Positions 7,721-19,276 of a stretch of DNA of 23,424 nt are shown here, in pieces (position 1 is the first letter of the stretch; the number at the start of each line of letters is the position of its first letter). Position numbers and translations under genes: made by a program. The DNA is from Acidithiobacillus sulfuriphilus (GTDB taxonomy: Bacteria; Pseudomonadota; Gammaproteobacteria; Acidithiobacillales; Acidithiobacillaceae): contig NZ_RIZI01000153.1 of assembly GCF_003721225.1 (NCBI RefSeq), positions 1 through 23,424 of the forward strand, read 5' to 3'. The notes below the pieces were generated by a model. The model was not told the origin of the DNA. It was given only the letters and a program-made list of their open reading frames with translations, and searched no databases.

Positions 7721-8185
7721 CTAGAACGGAATATCGTCATCAAAATCCTCCACCGGCGCCGGCGGCATGTCCGGCTTGCGCCCGCCGGCGCCGCCATTGC
7801 CGCCGCTCATGCGCGGGGCAGGCTCTTCGTCCAGGGAGGCCGTGCCGCCGCCACCGCGGCCGCCGACCAGTTGCAGGCGGTCGCCCACGATTTCCGTCGT
7901 GTAGCGCTCCTGCCCTTCCTTGTCCGTCCACTTGCGCGTTTGCAGCCGGCCTTCCACATAGGCCATACTGCCCTTGCGCAGATACTCGCCCGCAACCTCC
8001 GCCGGGCGGCCGAAAAAGACTACCCGATGCCACTCGGTCCGCTCCTGCTTGTTTCCTTCGCGGTCCTTGAAGGTCTCGGAGGTCGCCAGATTCAGGGTCG
8101 CAATGGCCCCGCCGCTGGGCTGGTAACGCATCTCCGGATCACGACCCAGATGTCCAAGCAAAATCACCTTGTTCACTCCCGCCAT
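7721..8185 (-). CDS. ssb: Single-stranded DNA-binding protein
   Basis: This 154-residue protein opens with [20 protein letters not shown], the start of the SSB OB-fold that coats single-stranded DNA in replication, recombination and repair. The OB domain runs to about residue 110 ([17 protein letters not shown]). A Gly/Pro-rich flexible linker follows, ending in the acidic tip DDDIPF that recruits partner enzymes. The ATG at 8185 is preceded by AAGGAG. An upstream in-frame ATG would add 12 unrelated residues and is rejected. It diverges from uvrA, a ssb-uvrA pairing common in proteobacteria. Confidence 0.96.
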   Translation of the reverse strand: MAGVNKVILLGHLGRDPEMRYQPSGGAIATLNLATSETFKDREGNKQERTEWHRVVFFGRPAEVAGEYLRKGSMAYVEGRLQTRKWTDKEGQERYTTEIVGDRLQLVGGRGGGGTASLDEEPAPRMSGGNGGAGGRKPDMPPAPVEDFDDDIPF

Positions 8186-8281
8186 GTCTTTCTCTCCTTC
8201 TGCGCATGGGACTGCCGTCACGAAAAGCCTTATACTAGCGCAAATTGGCCGTCATGCCTCCTCCTCCAGCCCTGGAACTTC
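8186..8281. promoter_or_regulatory. ssb-uvrA divergent promoter spacer
   Basis: This 96-bp spacer separates two divergent genes and so should hold both promoters. A plausible -10 for uvrA is TATACT at 8231-8236, and the same AT-rich box read on the other strand could serve ssb. I see no good -35 hexamers and no E. coli-type LexA box. Confidence 0.35.
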
Positions 8282-11086
<2,805 letters not shown>

Positions 11087-11134
11087 ACCTCAGGAGCATG
11101 CACTCGATGCCACCATCAGGCAATGCATTTCACA

Positions 11135-11210
11135 ACCGGTAGGAGCGGCCCATGGCCGCGACCTGCTCGTGGGCACCAGCCATTGGGGTCACGGGCATAG
11201 CCTGCTCTGC
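11135..11210. repeat. REP element with decayed partner arm, uvrA-rplQ spacer
   Basis: Bases 11135-11163 are identical over 29 nt to 1793-1821 inside mod. A looser inverted partner lies at 11188-11210; allowing gaps, about 18 of 23 positions pair with the first arm. The element therefore looks like an older, degraded doublet. It sits between two convergent gene ends, the usual place for REP sequences. Confidence 0.78.
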
Positions 11211-11296
11211 GCGGCTGTATGCATGGATCCTTGGGGATTTGACCCAGGGTCATTGTTTTCACGTTAAAACGCCCGTACCAACGGCCCGTAGACGCG

Positions 11297-11323
11297 AAAA
11301 AGGCCGGTTTTGCCGGCCTTTTT
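11297..11323. terminator. Bidirectional rho-independent terminator between uvrA and rplQ
   Basis: A perfect 11-bp inverted repeat (AAAAAGGCCGG / CCGGCCTTTTT) flanks the 5-nt loop TTTTG. Because the arms begin with A5 and end with T5, the hairpin is followed by a U-tract in both directions. It can end uvrA transcription from the left and the ribosomal operon from the right, 21 nt after the rplQ stop. Confidence 0.93.
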
Positions 11324-11344
11324 CCCAATCGGAAACGCGCGAGA

Positions 11345-11722
11345 CTATTCGCCCGCAACGGCTCCCTGCCGGTCCACCAGCTCGACAATCGCCAACGGCG
11401 CATTGTCGCCCGCCCGGAACCCATATTTGACGATCCGCAGATAACCGCCCGGACGTGACTGATAATGGGGCCCCAAATCATCGAAAAGCTTTACCACCGC
11501 CTGCCGATCCCGCAAGCGGGCAAAGGCCAGACGGCGGCGCGCCACCGTGGCGTCCTTGGCCAGTGTAATCATCGGTTCAGCAAAGCGCCGCAATTCCTTG
11601 GCCTTGGGCAAGGTCGTCACGATCCGCTCATTATGGAACAAAGACACCATCATATTGGCGAACATCGCCTTACGATGACTACTGTTACGGTTTAACTGCT
11701 TGCCACTCTTGCGATGACGCAT
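11345..11722 (-). CDS. rplQ: Large-subunit ribosomal protein L17
   Basis: The 125-residue protein begins [20 protein letters not shown], the conserved L17 N-terminus, and contains the family segment [25 protein letters not shown]17 helps assemble and stabilise the 50S subunit near the exit-tunnel side. It is the last gene of the operon, 30 nt after rpoA, with AAGGAT before its ATG and the symmetrical terminator just downstream. Confidence 0.97.
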   Translation of the reverse strand: MRHRKSGKQLNRNSSHRKAMFANMMVSLFHNERIVTTLPKAKELRRFAEPMITLAKDATVARRRLAFARLRDRQAVVKLFDDLGPHYQSRPGGYLRIVKYGFRAGDNAPLAIVELVDRQGAVAGE

Positions 11723-11752
11723 GACGAATATCCTTGTACTTGGGACCTGTAC

Positions 11753-12772
11753 TTATGTATTAACCGATTCAGTTTCCGTATTCCGTCCGGGAATGGGCGG
11801 AAGATTTTCCGGCGGCCAGTTTTCCAGCCGCATCCCCAGAGAAAGCCCATGTGCCGTAAGGACTTCCTTGATCTCGGTGAGGGACTTGCGCCCCAGATTC
11901 GGCGCCTTGAGCAATTCCTGCTCGGACTTCTGCACCAGATCGCCGATATAAAAAATGTCTTCGGCCTTGAGACAATTGGCGGAGCGCACCGTCAGTTCCA
12001 GATCGTCCACCGGACGGATGAGTAACGGCTCCAGGCTGACGCTGCTATGCACCGGCCGCGGCTCGCGGGACGCTCGCGCTTCGTCCCCGACCAGCACGCC
12101 GAGTTGGTCGCGCAGGATGCGCGCCGACTCCTGTACCGCCCAAGCCGGGTCCACCACGCCATTGGTTTCCACGTCCAGAACCAGCCGATCCAGGTCGGTG
12201 CGCTGCTCGACGCGGGCGCTCTCCACCTGATAGCTGACCCGCCGTACCGGGCTAAAGCTGGCATCTACCGCCATCACGCCGATGCGCTTTTCATGGGACA
12301 CCGGCCGCGAGGCAGCCGCCTCATAACCACGGCCTTCCCCCAGGCGCAAACGCATCACCAGCTCCACATCACGGGTAAGGGTTGCAATCACCTGATCGGG
12401 GTTCGCCACTTCAATGCCGTGCTCTTCGACGATGTCGGCGCCCGTCATGACGCCCGGACCGCGCTTCTTCAGGGTCACGACGGCCTCGCTCCGCCCCGAC
12501 GAGCGAATGGCGAGCAGTTTGAGGTTCAGCAGGATATCGACGACATCCTCTTTGACCCCTTCAATGCTCGAATACTCGTGCAGTACGCCGTCGATCTCCA
12601 CTTCCGTGACGGCAGCGCCCTGCAGGGATGAAAGCAACACCCGCCGCAACGCATTACCCAGCGTGTGGCCAAAACCCCTTTCCAGAGGTCCCAAAGCGAT
12701 ACGCGCACGGTGAGCACCCAAGGGCTCCACCTCCACCGCATGCGGATGCAACAGCTCTCCAACCTCAGTCAT
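11753..12772 (-). CDS. rpoA: DNA-directed RNA polymerase alpha subunit
   Basis: This 339-residue protein nucleates assembly of RNA polymerase. The N-terminal dimerisation domain carries [17 protein letters not shown] near residues 33-49. After a linker, the C-terminal domain contains [17 protein letters not shown] and [12 protein letters not shown], which bind promoter UP elements and activators. I chose the ATG at 12772, with GAGG 7 nt upstream, over a TTG two codons earlier. The gene sits between rpsD and rplQ as in most proteobacterial alpha operons. Confidence 0.97.
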   Translation of the reverse strand: MTEVGELLHPHAVEVEPLGAHRARIALGPLERGFGHTLGNALRRVLLSSLQGAAVTEVEIDGVLHEYSSIEGVKEDVVDILLNLKLLAIRSSGRSEAVVTLKKRGPGVMTGADIVEEHGIEVANPDQVIATLTRDVELVMRLRLGEGRGYEAAASRPVSHEKRIGVMAVDASFSPVRRVSYQVESARVEQRTDLDRLVLDVETNGVVDPAWAVQESARILRDQLGVLVGDEARASREPRPVHSSVSLEPLLIRPVDDLELTVRSANCLKAEDIFYIGDLVQKSEQELLKAPNLGRKSLTEIKEVLTAHGLSLGMRLENWPPENLPPIPGRNTETESVNT

Positions 12773-12794
12773 AAGCAATCCTCAACCCCTGGTC

Positions 12795-13421
12795 TTACTT
12801 AGAGTACAACTCCACGACGACCTGTTCGTTCAAATCCGGTGCCATATCTTCCCGCACCGGGACCGCCTTGATGGTCCCTTTGAGCGCCTTGGCATCCAAG
12901 GACATCCAATCGGGCAAACCGCGGCTCACCGCCGCCTCGACCGCCGCGATGATCCGCGCGTGGGCGCGGGCGCTTTCCGCCACGCTCACTTCATCTCCCG
13001 CCCGGACCTGATAGGAGGGAATATCGACGCGCCGACCGTTGACCAAAATATGTCCATGGCGCACCACTTGGCGGGCTTCCGCGCGGGACGCCCCAAAACC
13101 CATCCGGTAGGCAATATTATCCAGCCGCAGTTCGAGGAAACGCAGCAGCGACTCGCCCGTTACCCCCCGGGCTTGGCTGGCGCGCTCGAAATAACGACGG
13201 AACTGCCCTTCCAGAAGACCATAAATACGACGGATCTTCTGCTTTTCCCGGAGCTGCGTCCCATATTCGCTTACCCGTGAGCGGCGCTGGCCGTGTTGAC
13301 CCGGCGCATAAGCCCGAATGCTGACCGGACATTTGTCGGAGAAACACTTTTCTCCCTTCAGAAACAGCTTCCCGCCTTCACGCCGGCACAAACGACAACT
13401 CGGACCCGTATACTTAGCCAC
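12795..13421 (-). CDS. rpsD: Small-subunit ribosomal protein S4
   Basis: The 208-residue protein is a primary 16S rRNA-binding protein that helps start 30S assembly. It has the S4 N-terminus and, from about residue 96, the S4 RNA-binding domain (LELRLDNIAYRMGFGASRAEARQ and GHILVNGRRVDIPS). Cysteines 9, 12, 26 and 31 form a complete zinc-ligand set, so this is the zinc-binding form. In E. coli S4 represses the alpha operon by binding the rpsM leader. Whether it does so here is unknown. Confidence 0.97.
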   Translation of the reverse strand: MAKYTGPSCRLCRREGGKLFLKGEKCFSDKCPVSIRAYAPGQHGQRRSRVSEYGTQLREKQKIRRIYGLLEGQFRRYFERASQARGVTGESLLRFLELRLDNIAYRMGFGASRAEARQVVRHGHILVNGRRVDIPSYQVRAGDEVSVAESARAHARIIAAVEAAVSRGLPDWMSLDAKALKGTIKAVPVREDMAPDLNEQVVVELYSK

Positions 13422-13441
13422 AGACTACCTCCAACAATGAA

Positions 13442-13837
13442 TTATACACGCCGCTTCTTGGGCGGACGGCAACCGTTATGGGGAATGGGCGTCACATCGC
13501 GAATGCTGGCAATGCGGAAGCCGATGGAGTGCAGGGCCCGCACGGTGCTTTCCCGACCCGGTCCCGGACCGCGCACTTCCACGTCGAGATTTTTTACGCC
13601 ATATTCCTGCGCCCGTTTGCCGGCGTTCTCCGCAGCAACCTGGGCAGCAAAAGGCGTGCTTTTCCGTGAGCCGCGAAAGCCGGAACCGCCGGAGCTCGCC
13701 CAAGTCAGCACGTTGCCCTGACGGTCACTGATCGTGATGATCGTGTTGTTAAAAGAAGCGTAAATGTGCGCGACGCCGTCAAGAACGTTTTTCTTGACGC
13801 GCTTACGTACACGCGCGCTCGTCTGTGTCTTCGCCAT
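13442..13837 (-). CDS. rpsK: Small-subunit ribosomal protein S11
   Basis: A 131-residue S11, recognised by [18 protein letters not shown] and by the C-terminal end [19 protein letters not shown]11 lies on the 30S platform and contributes to the site where mRNA and initiator contacts form. The conserved Asn-Gly pair that becomes isoaspartate in some bacteria is present in HNGC. It lies 15 nt after rpsM and 20 nt before rpsD. Confidence 0.97.
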   Translation of the reverse strand: MAKTQTSARVRKRVKKNVLDGVAHIYASFNNTIITISDRQGNVLTWASSGGSGFRGSRKSTPFAAQVAAENAGKRAQEYGVKNLDVEVRGPGPGRESTVRALHSIGFRIASIRDVTPIPHNGCRPPKKRRV

Positions 13838-13852
13838 ATTCGATCTTCCTGC

Positions 13853-14209
13853 TTAACGGGTGATGGACTTCGCCGGGCCCTTGCGGGTGCGAGCGTTAGT
13901 CCGCGTACGTTGACCGTGCACCGGCAATCCACGACGATGCCGAATGCCCCTGTAACAGCCCAGGTCCATCAGCCGTTTGATGTTCATGGATGTCTCCCGG
14001 CGCAAGTCTCCCTCGACCAGGAACTTGCCCACTTCGCCGCGAATCCGCTCCAGCTCCGGCTCGCTGATATCCTTCACCCGCATGGTCCGAGCGACCTCAG
14101 CGGCATCCAGAATCTGCTGCGCACGCGTTTTGCCAATGCCGAAAATATACGTCAAAGCAATTTCTGCTTGCTTATTATTGGGGATGTTGACGCCAGCGAT
14201 GCGGGCCAT
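13853..14209 (-). CDS. rpsM: Small-subunit ribosomal protein S13
   Basis: A 118-residue S13 with the family start [30 protein letters not shown] and the C-terminal signature [19 protein letters not shown]13 sits in the 30S head, contacts P-site tRNA and forms bridges to the 50S. The ATG at 14209 has a GGAGG site 8 nt upstream. A more distal in-frame ATG at 14224 would overlap that site. It opens the alpha-operon part of the cluster, after the only sizeable gap (69 nt). Confidence 0.96.
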   Translation of the reverse strand: MARIAGVNIPNNKQAEIALTYIFGIGKTRAQQILDAAEVARTMRVKDISEPELERIRGEVGKFLVEGDLRRETSMNIKRLMDLGCYRGIRHRRGLPVHGQRTRTNARTRKGPAKSITR

Positions 14210-14232
14210 CCGTAAAACCTCCAAAGGCTATG

Positions 14233-14251
14233 GTGCGGCGTCCTACCGCAC
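14233..14251 (-). promoter_or_regulatory. Hairpin in the rpsM leader
   Basis: A 6-bp stem (GTGCGG / CCGCAC) with a 7-nt loop lies in the 69-nt rpmJ-rpsM gap, about 24 nt before the rpsM start. It has no U-tract, so it is not an intrinsic terminator. It could be part of a translational control or RNA-processing element. The evidence is weak. Confidence 0.35.
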
Positions 14252-14278
14252 GAAAAATCTCAACCACGCGTTGCAGGA

Positions 14279-14392
14279 CTAACCCTGACGCTGCTTATGC
14301 CGTGGCTCTTTACAGATCACGCGAACCACACCGTTTCGCCGAACAATCTTGCAGTTTCGACAAAGCTTCTTTACCGATGCCCGGACCTTCAT
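14279..14392 (-). CDS. rpmJ: Large-subunit ribosomal protein L36
   Basis: A 37-residue protein, [20 protein letters not shown] onward, ending PRHKQRQG. C11, C14, C27 and H32 make the zinc-ribbon ligand set of the zinc-type L36. L36 stabilises the 50S near helices 89-97 of 23S rRNA. The ATG at 14392 follows a GGGGA site and lies 9 nt after the infA stop. The infA-rpmJ-rpsM order is conserved in many bacteria. Confidence 0.95.
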   Translation of the reverse strand: MKVRASVKKLCRNCKIVRRNGVVRVICKEPRHKQRQG

Positions 14393-14401
14393 ACCATTCC
14401 C

Positions 14402-14620
14402 CTACTTGGCTCGATACACAATACGGCCCTTACTCAAATCGTAGGGCGTCATTTCCACAGTTACCTTATCCCCGGGCAATATACGAATATAATGCATCCG
14501 CATCTTGCCGGAAATATGGGCGTTTACCACATGACCGTTTTCCAGCTTGACGCGAAATGTCGCGCTCGGCAAATTTTCCAAAACTTCTCCCTGCATTTCC
14601 AGGGTGTCTTCCTTAGCCAT
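14402..14620 (-). CDS. infA: Translation initiation factor IF-1
   Basis: A 72-residue single OB-fold protein ([20 protein letters not shown], then [15 protein letters not shown]). IF-1 binds the 30S A site with IF-2 and IF-3 during initiation. It overlaps the end of adk by 8 nt, so the two are probably translationally coupled. In E. coli infA is elsewhere on the chromosome; here it sits in the ribosomal operon, as in beta-proteobacteria and Firmicutes. Confidence 0.97.
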   Translation of the reverse strand: MAKEDTLEMQGEVLENLPSATFRVKLENGHVVNAHISGKMRMHYIRILPGDKVTVEMTPYDLSKGRIVYRAK

Positions 14621-15278
14621 GCACCGCCCTAATCCCTAATGCCGCAAGAATCCGGGAGGTCACCGCTTCCGCATCTCCCTCTCCGGTCACACGATGATAG
14701 CTCGGCCGACTCCCATAATAAGCCACCAAAGGCGCCGTCTCTGCAGCATATACCTCCAGACGCTTGAGGATCACTTCCGGCTGATCGTCGTCCCGTTGTA
14801 CCAGGCGTCCACCGCAAAGGTCGCAAACGCCCTCCACCCGCGATGGCTGGTATTTCACATGATAAATCGCGCCACATTGCACACACACACGCCGCCCGGA
14901 CAACCGCTCGACAATCTCTTCAGTCGGCAAATCGATGTGAATGATCGCCCGAACCCTGGCGCCCCGCTGGGCGAGGAGATCATCCAGGGCCTGTGCCTGG
15001 GCCATGGTACGCGGAAAACCGTCAAAGACCACCCCATTGCGAGCGTCCGCCATGCCCAGACGCTCAGCCACCAAGCCGATGATGAGATCGTCTCCGACCA
15101 ACTGCCCGGACTCCATAACCGCCTTGGCCCGCTGCCCAAGGGCGGTACCGGAGGAAACTGAGGCGCGGAGCATATCACCTGTAGAGACGTGCGGCAAGCC
15201 CAACAAACGGCAAAGCACCTGCGCCTGCGTACCCTTGCCCACCCCTGGCGGGCCAAGAAAAATGAAATGCTCACCCAT
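14613..15278 (-). CDS. adk: Adenylate kinase, zinc-lid type
   Basis: A 221-residue adenylate kinase (ATP + AMP to 2 ADP). The P-loop GPPGVGKG is at residues 9-16, the AMP-site segment STGDMLRA at 32-39, and GFPRT at 87-91. The lid (about 130-160) carries a full Cys4 zinc site, C132, C135, C152 and C155, which many enteric adenylate kinases lack. The ATG at 15278 lies 1 nt past the secY stop. An in-frame start at 15296 would be inside secY. Its location between secY and infA resembles Firmicutes clusters, but the map gene usually found there is absent. Confidence 0.97.
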   Translation of the reverse strand: MGEHFIFLGPPGVGKGTQAQVLCRLLGLPHVSTGDMLRASVSSGTALGQRAKAVMESGQLVGDDLIIGLVAERLGMADARNGVVFDGFPRTMAQAQALDDLLAQRGARVRAIIHIDLPTEEIVERLSGRRVCVQCGAIYHVKYQPSRVEGVCDLCGGRLVQRDDDQPEVILKRLEVYAAETAPLVAYYGSRPSYHRVTGEGDAEAVTSRILAALGIRAVHG

Positions 15279-15279
15279 C

Positions 15280-16614
15280 TTAACGACCGCCCCCAAGGGA
15301 GGACTTGCGGATCAGACCCTCGTACTGATGGGTCAGCAAATGGCTCTGGATCTGCGACATCAGATCCATCATCACGACCACCACGATGAGCAAACTGGTA
15401 CCACCGAAGTAAAAGGGCACGTTGTACTGGACAATCAGAAACTCCGGCAACAGACAAACCAGGGTCAGGTAGATAGCGCCGGTCAGAGTGAGGCGACTCA
15501 GGATCTTGTCCATATACTTTGCCGTGCTCTCACCGGGCCGGATGCCAGGAATGAAGGCCCCGGATTTCTTGAGATTATCAGCGGTATCGCGCGGATTGAA
15601 CACCATCGCCGTGTAAAAGAAGGCAAAAAACACGATCGCCGTCGTAAACACCACCACATAAAGGGCAGATCCCGGACTCAAACCCTGACCGATCCGCTGC
15701 AACCACCCCATGCCCGGCACACTGCCAAACCAGCCAGCCAGGGTCGCGGGCAGAAGAATAATACTCGAAGCGAAAATCGGCGGAATCACCCCCGACATAT
15801 TCACCTTCAACGGCAAATGAGTGCTCTGGCCACCGTAGATCTTCCGCCCCACCTGCCGTTTGGCGTACTGAATGGGAATCCGCCGCTGGGCACTTTCCAT
15901 AAAGACCACAAAGGCCGTAACACCCAGCGCCAGGACGAAGAGCGCCAAGACGAAGAGCGGCTGATACTGTCCCGTCTGCACCAATTCGATGGTAGTGGCA
16001 ACGGCATGGGGCAATCCCGCGACAATGCCGGCGAAAATGATCATGGAAATCCCGTTACCAATGCCGCGCTCGGTAATTTGCTCCCCGATCCACATCAGAA
16101 ACAGGGTGCCCGTCGCCAGGGTAATGGTGGTGGTAAACAGGAATATCGAACCCGGATCAATGACCACCGGCAGATTACCGGCGTGCATCTTCTCGATGGC
16201 AATGGCAATCCCCAGCCCCTGCATAAGGGCCAGAATAATGGTGCCATAGCGCGTATATTCCGTAATCTTCCGTCGGCCGGCTTCGCCTTCCTTGCGGAGT
16301 TCTTCAATCTTGGGAAACACCGCCCCGGCCAACTGCAAAATGATCGAGGCGCTGATATAGGGCATGATGCCCAGCGCAAAGACCGTCAATCTCGACAACG
16401 CCCCACCCGAGAACATGTCGAACATGCCAAGGATGGTCCCGCGCTGCTGATTAAAAAAAGACGCCATGGCCGCTGGATCAATCCCCGGTACGGGAATATG
16501 CGCGCCAATACGAAATACCAGGAGGGCTCCCAGCAAAAAGAGAATGCGGTTGCGCAGTTCGTTGATCCGTCCCGCGCCCTGCGCCGCATGGCCAATACGC
16601 CCTCCCGCAGCCAT
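15280..16614 (-). CDS. secY: Preprotein translocase channel subunit SecY
   Basis: A 444-residue inner-membrane protein with about ten hydrophobic segments. It forms the channel of the Sec translocon with SecE and SecG. Visible landmarks are [21 protein letters not shown] (first membrane segment, with the plug region after it), [10 protein letters not shown] near residue 85, [11 protein letters not shown] near 180, and the cytoplasmic-loop segment [18 protein letters not shown] near 350-367. Its ATG shares one base with the rplO stop, so translation is tightly coupled. Confidence 0.97.
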   Translation of the reverse strand: MAAGGRIGHAAQGAGRINELRNRILFLLGALLVFRIGAHIPVPGIDPAAMASFFNQQRGTILGMFDMFSGGALSRLTVFALGIMPYISASIILQLAGAVFPKIEELRKEGEAGRRKITEYTRYGTIILALMQGLGIAIAIEKMHAGNLPVVIDPGSIFLFTTTITLATGTLFLMWIGEQITERGIGNGISMIIFAGIVAGLPHAVATTIELVQTGQYQPLFVLALFVLALGVTAFVVFMESAQRRIPIQYAKRQVGRKIYGGQSTHLPLKVNMSGVIPPIFASSIILLPATLAGWFGSVPGMGWLQRIGQGLSPGSALYVVVFTTAIVFFAFFYTAMVFNPRDTADNLKKSGAFIPGIRPGESTAKYMDKILSRLTLTGAIYLTLVCLLPEFLIVQYNVPFYFGGTSLLIVVVVMMDLMSQIQSHLLTHQYEGLIRKSSLGGGR

Positions 16615-17051
16615 CAGGCCTCCACCGATCCGCCGGCTTGCTCGATGGCGGCTCGCGCCCCGGCACTGACACGCAGACCGCGCAGCACCAAAGCCTCCGT
16701 CAACTCACCAGCCAGAATGACCTTGACGATCTTGGGCGTCCCGCGCACAACTCGCCGCAGCATCAAAGCCTCCAGATCCACGACTCCGGATACCGCGGCG
16801 CCGGCCAACTGGTCCAGGCGCACCTCGAAGACATCCTTCCCATGAATATTGCGGAAGCCGCGTTTGGGGATCCGCCGTTGCAACGGCATCTGTCCGCCTT
16901 CAAAACCGACCTTATGATAGCCGCCCGACCGTGCGTGCTGACCCTTGTGACCGCGCCCCGCGGTCTTGCCGAGGCCACTGCCGATACCGCGACCGACGCG
17001 CCGCCGATCCCTTTTTGCGCCCTCGGCAGGGGCGATTGCATTCAAACGCAT
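16614..17051 (-). CDS. rplO: Large-subunit ribosomal protein L15
   Basis: A 145-residue L15 with the Gly/Arg-rich extended N-terminus ([23 protein letters not shown]) that threads into 23S rRNA, followed by [19 protein letters not shown]15 is a late 50S assembly protein. Its ATG overlaps the rpmD stop by 1 nt and its stop overlaps the secY start by 1 nt. Confidence 0.97.
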   Translation of the reverse strand: MRLNAIAPAEGAKRDRRRVGRGIGSGLGKTAGRGHKGQHARSGGYHKVGFEGGQMPLQRRIPKRGFRNIHGKDVFEVRLDQLAGAAVSGVVDLEALMLRRVVRGTPKIVKVILAGELTEALVLRGLRVSAGARAAIEQAGGSVEA

Positions 17052-17233
17052 TACACTTCCTCCCAGCGCAGCAGGTAGGATATCTTGTTGACCATGCCCC
17101 GAATCTCCGGCCTGTCCAGTCGTTCCACGGTGTGGTTGGTATGCCGCAAGCCAAGGCCCGCAACCACCCGCCGGTGCTTTTCCGTGACGCCGATGAGACT
17201 ACGCGTCAGGGTGATACGCAACTGCTTATTCAT
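17051..17233 (-). CDS. rpmD: Large-subunit ribosomal protein L30
   Basis: A 60-residue L30 ([20 protein letters not shown], then [20 protein letters not shown]). It is a small 50S protein near the base of the central protuberance. It begins 8 nt inside the end of rpsE and ends on the rplO start. This is the usual L30 length and position. Confidence 0.95.
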   Translation of the reverse strand: MNKQLRITLTRSLIGVTEKHRRVVAGLGLRHTNHTVERLDRPEIRGMVNKISYLLRWEEV

Positions 17234-17756
17234 CGCTCCCCCCTTGACCGCGAATCTGCTTGACCGTCTTGCCCCGTTTCATGGCCATCTCCTGGGGAGT
17301 GGCAAGCTTGCTGAATGCATTGAAGGTCGCCCGCACAACATTGATGGGGTTGTTGGAGCCCAAGGACTTGGCCACCACATTGCGCAGGCCGGCCACTTCA
17401 CACACCGCCCGCATCGCCCCACCCGCGATCACGCCGCTACCCTCGCTCGCCGGACGCAGAATAACCCGCGCTGCGCCGTGCCGCCCCTCAACCGGAAACG
17501 GAATCGTACCCCCGCGCATGAGCGGGACCTGGGTCATCTGCCTGCGCGCCTGATCCGTCGCCTTCTGGATGCCGGCGGGAACCTCTTTGGCCTTGCCCCG
17601 GCCGAAGCCGACCTTGCCGTCCCCGTCGCCTACCACGATGAGCGCCGCGAAACCGAATTGACGACCACCCTTTACGACCTTGGAAACGCGATTAATATGA
17701 ATCAGCTTCTCTTGGAGCCCATCGTTCTGCTGCGATTCCCGATTTTCCCGTGCCAT
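17226..17756 (-). CDS. rpsE: Small-subunit ribosomal protein S5
   Basis: A 176-residue S5. The N-terminal double-stranded RNA-binding domain contains [21 protein letters not shown], and the C-terminal domain contains [19 protein letters not shown]5 lines the mRNA entry channel and affects decoding accuracy; substitutions in the VVKGGR loop are known to confer spectinomycin resistance in other bacteria. The loop here looks wild type. It overlaps rpmD by 8 nt. Confidence 0.97.
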   Translation of the reverse strand: MARENRESQQNDGLQEKLIHINRVSKVVKGGRQFGFAALIVVGDGDGKVGFGRGKAKEVPAGIQKATDQARRQMTQVPLMRGGTIPFPVEGRHGAARVILRPASEGSGVIAGGAMRAVCEVAGLRNVVAKSLGSNNPINVVRATFNAFSKLATPQEMAMKRGKTVKQIRGQGGSDE

Positions 17757-17767
17757 GCTTTCTCTCC

Positions 17768-18121
17768 TCAGAACGCCAGACCGCCCGCGCGGGCGGCCTC
17801 AGCGAGGGCTTTCACCCGGCCGTGATAACGATATCCACTCCGGTCGAAAGCCACTTCCTTCAAACCGAGGGCGAGCGCCTTTTCCGCGACTCGGCGACCG
17901 ATCTGCGCCGCCGCATCGACGTCGCCGCCGTTGGCCAATTGCGCACGCACGTCCTTCTCCAGGCTCGATGCCTGCGTGAGCACAGTCCCCTTGGCATCAT
18001 CGATTACTTGCGCGTAAATATGTTTGCCGGAGCGAAATACGCAAAGCCTGGGCTTTGCCTGTGCCGCAATCCGAATCCGTGTTTTACGCGCACGCCGGAG
18101 TCGCGCAATGTTCTTATCCAT
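17768..18121 (-). CDS. rplR: Large-subunit ribosomal protein L18
   Basis: A 117-residue L18 with the basic N-terminal tail ([20 protein letters not shown]), then [18 protein letters not shown] and the C-terminal [21 protein letters not shown]18 binds 5S rRNA together with L5 and helps dock it on the 50S. It lies 14 nt after rplF and 11 nt before rpsE. Confidence 0.97.
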   Translation of the reverse strand: MDKNIARLRRARKTRIRIAAQAKPRLCVFRSGKHIYAQVIDDAKGTVLTQASSLEKDVRAQLANGGDVDAAAQIGRRVAEKALALGLKEVAFDRSGYRYHGRVKALAEAARAGGLAF

Positions 18122-18135
18122 GTTGCTTACCCTCG

Positions 18136-18660
18136 CTATTTCTTCTTCGCTTCTTTACGCCGGACATCCTCACCCGCATATCGAACACCCTTGCCCTTGT
18201 AAGGTTCGGGAGGACGGTAGCCGCGGATATCGGCAGCCACCTGACCGACGCGCTGTTTGTCCACACCCCGGATGACAATCTCCGTCTGGGTCGGCGTCTC
18301 GATAGTGATGCCATCGGGAACCGGATAATCCACGGGATGGGAAAAACCGAGGGCCAGGCTCAGGGACTTGCCCTTGGCCTGCGCGCGATAACCCACCCCA
18401 ATGATTTCCAGCTTTCGCTCAAAACCCTGGGAAACGCCATGCACCATATTGTGCAGCAGCGCCCGCATGGTGCCCGCCGCCGCGCCCCCGCCATTTCCCC
18501 AACTCAAGGTGGCCACGTCGCCTTCCACCTGCAACGTTACCGAAGGATGCAGTGCCGTTGACATCTCGCCCTTGGGGCCCTTCACGCGCAGCATATCATC
18601 CGCTACCGTGACCGCCACGCCTTTGGGTAGAGGGACGGGTTGCTTAGCTACTCGAGACAT
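18136..18660 (-). CDS. rplF: Large-subunit ribosomal protein L6
   Basis: A 174-residue L6 ([19 protein letters not shown]). It has two alpha/beta repeats and the C-terminal signature [25 protein letters not shown]6 lies near the sarcin-ricin loop, where translation factors bind. Length and ends are normal for the family. Confidence 0.97.
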   Translation of the reverse strand: MSRVAKQPVPLPKGVAVTVADDMLRVKGPKGEMSTALHPSVTLQVEGDVATLSWGNGGGAAAGTMRALLHNMVHGVSQGFERKLEIIGVGYRAQAKGKSLSLALGFSHPVDYPVPDGITIETPTQTEIVIRGVDKQRVGQVAADIRGYRPPEPYKGKGVRYAGEDVRRKEAKKK

Positions 18661-18672
18661 ATCCTCCCCCCC

Positions 18673-19068
18673 TTAAGAAACGACGCAAAGGATTTCGCCG
18701 CCGATGCCAGCCTCGCGGGCCGCCCGGTCGGTCATGATCCCCCGCGAAGTAGAGATGATGGCAATGCCAAAACCGTCACGCACCCGCGGTAACGCCTCGG
18801 CACCCCGATAAATGCGGACGCCAGGTTTACTCACCCGCCGAATCTCCGCAATAACCCCCTGCCCCGCGTAATACTTCAACGTGAGTTTCAGGGTTGGGTG
18901 ATTGCCGTCCATTTCTTCGATGGCATCCTGAATATAACCTTCTTCAACCAGCACATGCGCAATCGCGCGCTTTACTTTTGATGCTGGCATATGCACTTTC
19001 GCCTTACCAACTTGCTGCGCATTGCGAATGCGCGTCAGCATGTCTGCGATAGGATCCGTCACGCTCAT
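18673..19068 (-). CDS. rpsH: Small-subunit ribosomal protein S8
   Basis: A 131-residue S8 ([18 protein letters not shown]) ending with [23 protein letters not shown], the conserved rRNA-binding C-terminus. S8 is a primary binder of the 16S central domain. In E. coli it also represses the spc operon by binding the rplE leader region. I did not find a clear mimic of that site here. Confidence 0.97.
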   Translation of the reverse strand: MSVTDPIADMLTRIRNAQQVGKAKVHMPASKVKRAIAHVLVEEGYIQDAIEEMDGNHPTLKLTLKYYAGQGVIAEIRRVSKPGVRIYRGAEALPRVRDGFGIAIISTSRGIMTDRAAREAGIGGEILCVVS

Positions 19069-19077
19069 CGTGCACCC

Positions 19078-19263
19078 TCACCAACTGGCTTTGACAATAC
19101 CCGGAATCGCACCGGCAGAAGCATGCTTACGCAAGCACAAGCGGCACAAGCCGAACTTTCGATAATAACCGCGCGAACGCCCGCACAACTTGCAGCGGTG
19201 ATACGCGCGAACCTGAAACCTGGGAGTCCTCTCGGACTTCGCAATCAGCGATTTTTTTGCCAC
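19078..19263 (-). CDS. rpsN: Small-subunit ribosomal protein S14, short zinc-binding type
   Basis: Only 61 residues, with a zinc ribbon C24-x2-C27 and C40-x2-C43 ([20 protein letters not shown]). This is the short type-Z S14 common in Gram-positive and thermophilic bacteria. Most proteobacteria carry the cysteine-free form of about 101 residues. S14 completes the 30S head near the P/A sites. The frame is whole, with a normal start 13 nt after rplE, so this is not a truncated long form. Confidence 0.96.
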   Translation of the reverse strand: MAKKSLIAKSERTPRFQVRAYHRCKLCGRSRGYYRKFGLCRLCLRKHASAGAIPGIVKASW

Positions 19264-19276
19264 TGTTATAGCTCCT

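Noticed and set aside
7871..8281. N-terminal extension of uvrA by 137 codons
   Set aside because: It runs antisense through ssb, and UvrA homologues begin at the [14 protein letters not shown] start.
8186..8281. SOS (LexA) box controlling ssb and uvrA
   Set aside because: No E. coli-type CTG-N10-CAG with AT-rich centre is present in the spacer; a lineage-specific box cannot be judged.
11135..11210. CRISPR repeat or attachment site
   Set aside because: Only two distant copies exist, with no regular spacing and no integrase or cas genes.
14941..16845. Long plus-strand open frame (634 codons) opposite adk, secY and rplO
   Set aside because: Antisense shadow of well-recognised genes; its translation is low-complexity and matches no family I know.
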